Source of the DNA: Halothiobacillus neapolitanus
GTDB taxonomy: Bacteria > Pseudomonadota > Gammaproteobacteria > Halothiobacillales > Halothiobacillaceae
Assembly: GCA_020721485.1 (NCBI GenBank)
Contig: DYMR01000059.1
Span: 1-6,509 of the forward strand
Direction of reading: 5' to 3'
Length of the DNA stretch: 6,509 nucleotides
Shown: piece after piece, positions 1 through 5,284 of the stretch
Numbering within the stretch: position 1 is the first letter of the stretch
Layout: each line of letters opens with the position of its first letter
Made by a program: the position numbers and the translations under genes
Notes under the pieces: model-generated
Told to the model about the DNA's origin: nothing
What the model saw: only the letters and a program-made list of their open reading frames with translations
The model's database searches: none

Positions 1-206
1 TATCCCGTTTGGCGCGCCCATTTGCTTAAAAAAGCATCAATTGGCTTCGTGCGCTTTCTTTGAATCCCCTTGCAACCGCCTGTTTTTCTTATGATTCGCT
101 TTGATTTTTTTCTGGCGGATTGTGGCGTAAGCCATTGTACCGAAAAGAAATTTTCCTGTTTTGAGTGCTTGTGTGGCGCTAAATCGGTCGGTATAGTGGC
201 GACCAA
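1..206. other. Non-coding leader upstream of the dcw cluster
   Basis: This stretch is clearly more AT-rich than the rest of the window and carries T-tracts, for example around 83-87 and 104-111. I see no convincing protein gene on the + strand: a TTG-initiated frame at 70-261 has no recognisable domain and overlaps the promoter, operator and mraZ start. A small inverted repeat (TGCTT at 23-27 with AAGCA at 32-36) has only a 5-bp stem and no strong terminator character. The right end holds the candidate promoter described separately. On the - strand an ATG at 21-19 opens a 7-codon fragment that leaves the window, so a divergent gene at the left edge is possible but unproven. Confidence 0.6.
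169..197 (+). promoter_or_regulatory. Candidate sigma70 promoter of the dcw operon (Pmra-like)
   Basis: A -10 hexamer TATAGT at 192-197 matches the consensus at 5 of 6 positions. A weaker -35 candidate, TTGTGT at 169-174, precedes it with an ideal 17-bp spacer. Transcription would start near 203-205, just before the MraZ boxes, giving a leader of only about 30 bases before the mraZ GTG. A 5-bp inverted repeat (GGTCG at 186-190, CGACC at 200-204) brackets the -10. The hexamers and spacing are read directly from the sequence; promoter activity is inferred, supported by its position immediately upstream of the operator and first gene. Confidence 0.55.
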
Positions 207-232
207 GTGGGGAAAAGTGGGAATCGGTGGGA
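207..232 (+). promoter_or_regulatory. MraZ operator: three TGGGN boxes at 10-bp spacing
   Basis: Three direct repeats GTGGG begin at 207, 217 and 227. Read as TGGGN they occupy 208-212, 218-222 and 228-232, each separated by 5 bases. This is the arrangement known for the MraZ-binding region in front of mraZ in Escherichia coli, where MraZ represses its own operon. A degenerate fourth copy, GTGTT, falls in register at 237 and is the mraZ start codon. The array lies just after the predicted transcription start and covers the ribosome-binding region of mraZ, so binding would block early transcription. The repeats are plain in the sequence; the function is transferred from the family. Confidence 0.85.
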
Positions 233-236
233 AAAA

Positions 237-686
237 GTGTTCCGAGGTGTCGCCAATCTGAGTCTCGATAGCAAAGGGCGCCTGGCCATGCCCATGCGCC
301 ATCGGGATGGCTTCGCCGCCGATCAGGGGCTGCTGGTGATGACCATCGACGCCCAAGCTGCTTGCCTTTCCCTCTATCCCTTAGCGACTTGGCTGGTCAT
401 CGAACGACAAATTGATGCGCTGCCGTCGCTCGACCCCAGCACGGTACGCATCAAACGCATGTTGATTGGTCATGCCACCGAGCTTTCGCTCGATGCCGCC
501 GGGCGCATTCTCGTGCCGCCGGAACTTCGGCAATACGCGGCGCTGGATAAAGACGCGGTACTGCTCGGCCAGGGTAAAAAGCTGGAATTGTGGTCGCAGG
601 CGAACTGGGCGGAGCAAACCGCTGCGTTCAGCCAATCCGCCCAATCTGGCGCGCTGCCTGCCGCACTCGCGGACATTTCACTATGA
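237..686 (+). CDS. mraZ: MraZ, transcriptional regulator of the dcw cluster
   Basis: DNA-binding protein of 149 residues that represses its own operon through the TGGGN boxes just upstream. It consists of two tandem SpoVT-AbrB-type (MraZ) half-domains, each with the family DxxGR signature: DSKGR at residues 11-15 and DAAGR at 86-90. In the family these assemble into a ring-shaped oligomer. The GTG at 237 is chosen because it gives an N-terminus reading (M)FRGVANLSL, matching the near-universal MFRG start of MraZ. An in-frame GTG at 207 would add ten residues that lie wholly inside the operator. No strong Shine-Dalgarno is visible; the G-rich third operator box (227-231) sits 5 bases before the start and may serve. 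The stop overlaps the rsmH start in ATGA. Family identity is secure; the exact start is slightly less so. Confidence 0.95.
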   Translation: MFRGVANLSLDSKGRLAMPMRHRDGFAADQGLLVMTIDAQAACLSLYPLATWLVIERQIDALPSLDPSTVRIKRMLIGHATELSLDAAGRILVPPELRQYAALDKDAVLLGQGKKLELWSQANWAEQTAAFSQSAQSGALPAALADISL

Positions 687-1606
687 CTGCCGAATTCACT
701 CACGACACGGTGCTGCGCGACGAGGCGGTGGCCGCCTTGGCGATTCGCCCGGACGGGGTGTATCTCGATGCGACATTCGGGCGCGGGGGGCACAGCCGCG
801 CGATTCTGGCCGCGCTGGATTCGGCTGGGCGCTTGTTCGCCACCGATCGGGATGCGCAGGCGGTGGCGGTGGGGCGGGCGTTGGCCGCTACCGAGCCCCG
901 TTTTTCGATGCACCACGCGCCGTTTTCCGGTGCGGCGCACTGGTTGGGCGCCTGCGAATTGTCCGGGCGGGTCGATGGTGCGTTGTTTGATTTGGGCGTG
1001 TCGTCGCCGCAGATTGATGAGGCCGCACGCGGCTTTAGTTTTCAGCAAGATGGCCCGCTGGATATGCGGATGGATCAAACCACCGGTGAAACCGCTGCCG
1101 ATTGGCTGGCGCGGGCGGAAGAAGTCGAAATCGCCGATGTGCTGTATCACTTGGGCGAGGAAAAATTCTCGCGGCGAATTGCGCGCTTGATCGTGCAAAC
1201 GCGGACGGAGCGCCCGATTCGTCGCACCGGCGATTTGGTGCGGTTGATTACCGAAGCCAGCCCGCGCATTGATCCGCGCAAACATTCGGCCACGCGCAGT
1301 TTTCAAGCCATTCGGCTGCACATCAATCGGGAATTGGATGAAATTACCCAAGCCCTGCGGGATGTGCTGGATGTGCTGGCGGTGGGCGGGCGCTTGGTGG
1401 TGATTAGCTTCCATTCGCTGGAAGACCGCATCGTAAAAAATTTCATGCGCGATGAAAGCACGCCCGATCGGGACTTTTTCGGCCAGCCGACCGGCGTGGT
1501 GCGGCTGAAGCGCCTGGGCGGCGCGGTGCGCGCTGGTGCCGATGAGGTGGCGCGCAATCCCCGATCGCGCAGCGCCATCATGCGGGTGGCGGAGAAGCTC
1601 GCATGA
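683..1606 (+). CDS. rsmH: RsmH, 16S rRNA (cytosine(1402)-N4)-methyltransferase
   Basis: SAM-dependent enzyme of 307 residues (formerly MraW) that methylates N4 of C1402 in the decoding centre of 16S rRNA. It has a Rossmann methyltransferase fold with an inserted helical domain. Visible motifs are the SAM-binding TFGRGGHS at residues 31-38, an acidic DRD at 55-57, DLGVSSPQID at 103-112, GFSF...DGPLDMRMD at 117-131, RSFQAIRLHINREL at 205-218, SFHSLEDRIVK at 242-252 and the C-terminal NPRSRSAIMRV at 292-302. All family blocks are present, so the enzyme looks intact. The segment between the last two blocks is somewhat shorter than in E. coli. The ATG at 683 overlaps the mraZ stop, giving MTAEFTHDTVLRDEAV, which matches the family start; only a weak GGA (671-673) lies upstream, so translation is probably coupled to mraZ. 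A frame open upstream to 590 lies within mraZ and is not used. Confidence 0.98.
   Translation: MTAEFTHDTVLRDEAVAALAIRPDGVYLDATFGRGGHSRAILAALDSAGRLFATDRDAQAVAVGRALAATEPRFSMHHAPFSGAAHWLGACELSGRVDGALFDLGVSSPQIDEAARGFSFQQDGPLDMRMDQTTGETAADWLARAEEVEIADVLYHLGEEKFSRRIARLIVQTRTERPIRRTGDLVRLITEASPRIDPRKHSATRSFQAIRLHINRELDEITQALRDVLDVLAVGGRLVVISFHSLEDRIVKNFMRDESTPDRDFFGQPTGVVRLKRLGGAVRAGADEVARNPRSRSAIMRVAEKLA
1591..1594 (+). promoter_or_regulatory. Shine-Dalgarno of ftsL (inside rsmH)
   Basis: GGAG ends 8 bases before the ftsL ATG at 1603 and lies within the last codons of rsmH. It supports the short FtsL start and allows ftsL to be initiated even though it overlaps rsmH in ATGA. Confidence 0.65.
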
Positions 1607-1863
1607 AGTACCTGCTCATTCTGTTGGGTTTGGCGGCATTCGGTTCGGCGCTGGCGGTGGTCGATGTGTCGCAAAAAGATCGGGATGTGACGCGCGCGAT
1701 GAGCGCCGAGCGCAGCGCCATCGCCAAATTGAATGTGACCTATGCCGAATTGCAGTTGGAAGAAGGCGCGTTGGCGGCGCAAGGGCGGGTCGATCGAATC
1801 GCCCGAACGCGGCTGAACATGCAGTCGCCGACCAGCCAGCAAATTACCGTGGTGTTCCGATGA
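1603..1863 (+). CDS. ftsL: FtsL, bitopic cell division protein
   Basis: Small inner-membrane divisome protein of 86 residues. In the family it pairs with FtsB through a periplasmic coiled coil, joins FtsQ, and transmits the activation signal to FtsW-FtsI. The sequence shows one hydrophobic segment at residues 4-20 starting almost at the first methionine, then a hydrophilic, heptad-like stretch (about 25-60) rich in E, K, L and A. Next comes the family-like LQLEEGALA (50-58) and RVDRIARTRLNMQSP (62-76). The cytoplasmic part is only three residues (MKY), whereas E. coli FtsL has a tail of a few dozen. Short FtsL proteins of this type do occur in other proteobacteria. The position between rsmH and ftsI is diagnostic, since sequence conservation in FtsL is low. 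A GGAG Shine-Dalgarno at 1591-1594 supports the start. It overlaps both neighbours by ATGA. Confidence 0.93.
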   Translation: MKYLLILLGLAAFGSALAVVDVSQKDRDVTRAMSAERSAIAKLNVTYAELQLEEGALAAQGRVDRIARTRLNMQSPTSQQITVVFR

Positions 1864-3752
1864 ACCCGGTCAAGCCCGTGTCCAATCGAAAAAACGCGCC
1901 GGAATCGGCGCCTTCTGCGTTCTGGGCGCCGGCCATGGAGCTGCTGCGCGCCCACTGGCGAACCAGCATTGTGCTGGGTGTATTCGTGTTCAGCGCCGTG
2001 GTGTTGCTGGGGCGTGCGGTGCAGTTGCAGGTCAGCGAACAGCGGTTTTATGTGCAGCAAGGCGGCGATCGGCAGCAACGGGCGCAGGTCATTCCCGCGC
2101 ACCGAGGCATGATTCTGGATCGAAATGGCGAACCTTTGGCCATCAGCGTGCCGATGGATTCGGTGTGGATCAATCCGACCGAAATCACCAAGTTTTACAA
2201 TGAACTGGCCACCGGCACCGACTCGAAAAAGGTGAAAAACCGCGATCCGGTGGCCACCCTGGCCAGCTTGCTGCAAATGCCGAAAAGCCAGTTGCAAGCG
2301 CTGGTGGCGAGCAACCGCAGCAAGCAATTTCTCTATGTGAAGCGCCTGATTCGCCCGAGCGTGGCGGAGCAAATTCAGGCCGAAAAACTGCCCGGTGTGG
2401 GGTTGCAGCGCGAATATCAGCGGTTTTACCCCACGGGGGATGTGACGGCACCGCTGCTGGGATTCACCAATATCGACGATCAAGGGCAGGCCGGTCTGGA
2501 AGCCGGCTATAACAATTATCTGGCGGGCATTCCCGGTAAGCGGCTGATTTTGAAAGATGCCTATGGTCATGAAGTGGACGACCTCGGGGTGCAAAAGAAT
2601 GCGCAGCCGGGGCATGACTTGGTGTTGTCGATCGACAAACGGCTGCAATTTCTGACCTACAGCGCCTTGGCGCAGGGCGTGGCCGAGCATGAGGCGGAAT
2701 CCGGTTCGGCGGTGCTGATGAATGTGGCGACGGGCGAAGTGTTGGCGATGGCCTCGGTGCCGTCGTTCAACCCCAACAACCGCGCCACGATGGTGCCGGA
2801 GGCGACCCGCAACCGCGCGATGATCGACCAGTTTGAGCCGGGTTCGTCGATGAAGCCGTTCACCATCGTGGCGGCGCTGGAAAGTGGCCGCTGGCAGCCA
2901 AACAGCACGGTGAACACCACGCCGGGCTGGGTGCGTATCGGCGGATTTACGATTCGCGACCACCGCAACTACGGTGTGTTGGATTTGCGCGGCATTCTGG
3001 AAAAATCGAGCAATGTCGGCGCCAGCCACATCGCGGAAGACATTGGCGCGCAGGCTCTGTGGACGAACATGCGCGCCTTCGGCTTTGGCCAAATGACGCC
3101 CACCGGTTTTCCGGGTGAAGTGGCTGGCCGGTTGGAAGATTGGCGGCGCTGGAGTGTGAGTGGCACGGCGGCGCATTCCTACGGTTATGGTTTGTCTGTC
3201 ACCACGCTGCAACTGGCCGCCGCCTACGCCGCGTTGGCCAATCATGGCCGCTACATCACGCCGACGCTGTTCAAGCGCGAAGGGCCGGTCACGGCGACGC
3301 AAATTTGCCCCGCCAAGGATGCCGATGCCGTGGTGGATATGCTGCAAGCGGTGGTCAGCCCGGTGGGCACCGCGCCGAAAGCGCGCATCACCGGCTTTCA
3401 CATTGCCGGCAAAACGGGCACCTCGCGCATGTTGGGCAGCGATGGCGAGTATTCCAAAAAGAACTACAACACCGTGTTCGCGGGCATTGCCCCGGCGAGC
3501 GATCCGCGCTTGATTTTGATCGTGGTGGTGACGGATCCGCAGAAGGGCAGCTTCTACGCCGGCGATGTGGCCGCGCCGATTTTTCACCAAATTATGGCGG
3601 GTGCGCTGCGTTTGTTGAATATCCGCCCGGACGATTTGCCGAATGAGCCACAGCCGGTCACGGCGGGTGTGGCGCCCGCTACGATCGGTGTGGCGGGCAC
3701 GGCAAGCCCTAAACCCAGCGGTCAACCGCCGGCCAAGCGGGGTGGCGCATGA
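1860..3752 (+). CDS. ftsI: FtsI (PBP3), septal peptidoglycan D,D-transpeptidase
   Basis: Class B penicillin-binding protein of 630 residues that cross-links septal peptidoglycan in the periplasm as partner of the glycosyltransferase FtsW. The order is a cytoplasmic tail (about 1-34), a membrane anchor (about 36-53), the PBP dimerisation or pedestal domain with RGMILDRNGEPLA (82-94), and the transpeptidase domain (about 280-580). Its catalytic motifs are all present: SxxK as SSMK at 329-332 with nucleophile Ser329 in EPGSSMKPFT, SxN as SSN at 383-385, and KTGTS at 518-522. It is about 40 residues longer than E. coli FtsI (588), partly because of a Pro/Ala/Gly-rich tail after residue 590. The ATG at 1860 overlaps the ftsL stop. 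No strong Shine-Dalgarno is seen, suggesting translational coupling to ftsL. The open frame continues upstream to 1536 but only as a shadow of rsmH and ftsL. Target of beta-lactams in the family. Confidence 0.98.
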   Translation: MNPVKPVSNRKNAPESAPSAFWAPAMELLRAHWRTSIVLGVFVFSAVVLLGRAVQLQVSEQRFYVQQGGDRQQRAQVIPAHRGMILDRNGEPLAISVPMDSVWINPTEITKFYNELATGTDSKKVKNRDPVATLASLLQMPKSQLQALVASNRSKQFLYVKRLIRPSVAEQIQAEKLPGVGLQREYQRFYPTGDVTAPLLGFTNIDDQGQAGLEAGYNNYLAGIPGKRLILKDAYGHEVDDLGVQKNAQPGHDLVLSIDKRLQFLTYSALAQGVAEHEAESGSAVLMNVATGEVLAMASVPSFNPNNRATMVPEATRNRAMIDQFEPGSSMKPFTIVAALESGRWQPNSTVNTTPGWVRIGGFTIRDHRNYGVLDLRGILEKSSNVGASHIAEDIGAQALWTNMRAFGFGQMTPTGFPGEVAGRLEDWRRWSVSGTAAHSYGYGLSVTTLQLAAAYAALANHGRYITPTLFKREGPVTATQICPAKDADAVVDMLQAVVSPVGTAPKARITGFHIAGKTGTSRMLGSDGEYSKKNYNTVFAGIAPASDPRLILIVVVTDPQKGSFYAGDVAAPIFHQIMAGALRLLNIRPDDLPNEPQPVTAGVAPATIGVAGTASPKPSGQPPAKRGGA

Positions 3753-5284
3753 CGGTGTTGCACTTTCCTCCGCAAGATTTGGCGCGCGTGGCCTCGGTGC
3801 TGGGGCTGCGGTTGCCGCCCGCGCGGGCGGCGCTGCCGGTTCGCGCTTTGAGTGACGATACCCGTCAATTGGGCGCGGATGTGGTGTTCCTGCTGCGCCC
3901 CGGCGCGCGGGCGGCGGAATATCTGGCACAAGCGTTAGCAGGTGATGTCGCGGCGGTGATCGTACCCGCCAGCCTAGTATCTGACGACGCTCGGGTGTTC
4001 GCCGTGGCGGATTGGGCGATGGCGTGGCAGCGCCTGGTGGCGGCAGTGCGCGCGGCGCCCATCGACGAATTGACGATTGTGGGCGTGACCGGCACCAACG
4101 GCAAAACCAGCGTGGCGCATTTCATTGCTCAGTTGCTGCGCGCCAGCGGCGCACCGCATACGGAGGCCGTCGGCATCATCGGCACCTTGGGGGCGGGCTT
4201 GTGGCCGCTCGATTCTGCCGCATGGGCACCGACGGCCAACACCACGCCGGGTTTGCTGGAAACCTTGGATTTGCTGGCCGGCTTCGCGCGGCGCGGCCTG
4301 CGGTATGTGGTGATGGAAGTTTCGTCGCACGCGCTCGATCAGGATCGCGTCGCGGGATTACCGATCCGGGTGGCGGTGTTCACCAATTTGAGCCGCGATC
4401 ATCTGGATTATCACGGCGATATGGCGCGTTATCTGGCGGCCAAACTCAAGCTGTTCGCCCACCCCGGCCTAACGGCGGCGGTATTGAATGCGGACGGCGC
4501 GTGGCTGGAAGCGTTGTGTGATGCGACCGTTCCCGAGGCCGATTGCTGGGTGTTCGGCCTGACCGACGCTCAGCACCGCGCGCCGGATTGTCATCACCTG
4601 ACGGTGCGGCGGATGAAAACCCTGCCCAGCGCCTTGTCGATGACGGTGGACACCCCCTTCGGCAGCCTGACCCTCCACCCGCCCTTGCTCGGGCGCTTTA
4701 ATGCGGCGAATGTGCTGGCGGCGTTGACGGCGGTGTTGTCGCTGGGCATGCCCGCCGCCGCCGCGCAGCAGGCCGTGGCGAAACTCACGCCCCCGCCGGG
4801 GCGCATGCAACAAATTCCTTTGCCGAATGGCGCGCGTGCCGTGGTGGATTACGCCCACACGCCGGATGCCTTGGCGCAAGTGCTCGAAGCGCTGGCGGCG
4901 CATCGATACGCGAACGGAAAAATCCACTGCGTGTTCGGCTGCGGCGGCGATCGAGACACCGGCAAACGGCCGCTCATGGGCGCCGTGGCCGATCGACTGG
5001 CGGATGTCGTGATTCTGACCAACGACAACCCGCGCAGTGAAAACCCAGACACGATCTTGAACGCGATTGCCGAAGGCATGATGCGCCCGCCGCTGCGCTG
5101 CCCCGATCGCGCGGAAGCCATCACGCGGGCACTCGATGCAGCGGCACCGCAGGATTGGGTGCTCATCGCCGGCAAAGGCCACGAAACCAGCCAAATTCAG
5201 AACGGCATCGACACGCCGTTTTCCGATGTGGCGGTGGTGAACGATTGGGTGGCCGCTCAGCAACGGGAGGGCGCGCCATGCTGA
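3749..5284 (+). CDS. murE: MurE, UDP-MurNAc-L-Ala-D-Glu:meso-diaminopimelate ligase
   Basis: Cytoplasmic ATP-dependent Mur ligase of 511 residues that adds the third stem-peptide residue to UDP-MurNAc-L-Ala-D-Glu. The N-terminal UDP-binding domain is residues 1 to about 100. The central ATPase domain has the P-loop GVTGTNGKTS (112-121), TANTTPG (162-168), EVSSHAL (190-196) and TNLSRDHLDYHGDM (212-225), with Lys232 as the probable carbamylated lysine. The C-terminal domain has DYAHTPDAL (367-375), GCGGDRDTGKRPLM (397-410) and AGKGHE (474-479). The substrate signature DNPR at 426-429 is that of enzymes using meso-DAP rather than lysine. The uridine-binding loop (about 45-65) is unusual: it lacks the common DGR/DGH motif. 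The ATG at 3749 overlaps the ftsI stop in ATGA, with a G-rich stretch (3739-3745) just upstream as a probable ribosome-binding site. Length is close to the family norm. Confidence 0.98.
   Translation: MTVLHFPPQDLARVASVLGLRLPPARAALPVRALSDDTRQLGADVVFLLRPGARAAEYLAQALAGDVAAVIVPASLVSDDARVFAVADWAMAWQRLVAAVRAAPIDELTIVGVTGTNGKTSVAHFIAQLLRASGAPHTEAVGIIGTLGAGLWPLDSAAWAPTANTTPGLLETLDLLAGFARRGLRYVVMEVSSHALDQDRVAGLPIRVAVFTNLSRDHLDYHGDMARYLAAKLKLFAHPGLTAAVLNADGAWLEALCDATVPEADCWVFGLTDAQHRAPDCHHLTVRRMKTLPSALSMTVDTPFGSLTLHPPLLGRFNAANVLAALTAVLSLGMPAAAAQQAVAKLTPPPGRMQQIPLPNGARAVVDYAHTPDALAQVLEALAAHRYANGKIHCVFGCGGDRDTGKRPLMGAVADRLADVVILTNDNPRSENPDTILNAIAEGMMRPPLRCPDRAEAITRALDAAAPQDWVLIAGKGHETSQIQNGIDTPFSDVAVVNDWVAAQQREGAPC
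5265..5270 (+). promoter_or_regulatory. Strong Shine-Dalgarno of murF (inside murE)
   Basis: GGGAGG lies 7 bases before the murF ATG at 5278, within the last codons of murE. It is the best ribosome-binding site in the window and fixes the murF start, suggesting that murF can be initiated independently as well as by coupling. Confidence 0.75.

Noticed and set aside
23..36. Inverted repeat TGCTT/AAGCA as a terminator
   Set aside because: It has only a 5-bp AT-rich stem with an A loop and no following T-run on the + strand, too weak to call.
90..95. TATGAT as a second -10 element
   Set aside because: The only -35-like hexamers are at wrong distances (TTGCAA at 70-75 with a 14-bp spacer, TTGAAT at 60-65 with 24). 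A minor extra promoter cannot be excluded but is not supported.
70..261. A 63-codon + strand frame in the leader
   Set aside because: It has a TTG start without a ribosome-binding site and spans the promoter, the MraZ boxes and the mraZ start. No domain is seen.
470..1414. A 314-codon open frame on the - strand opposite mraZ and rsmH
   Set aside because: It is antisense to two secure genes, its composition is that of a shadow frame, and no family is recognisable.
1740..3929. A 729-codon open frame on the - strand opposite ftsI
   Set aside because: It lies antisense to a fully motif-supported ftsI. Its translation is Arg/His/Gln-rich with no recognisable domain, as expected when a GC-rich gene avoids the codons whose complements are stops.
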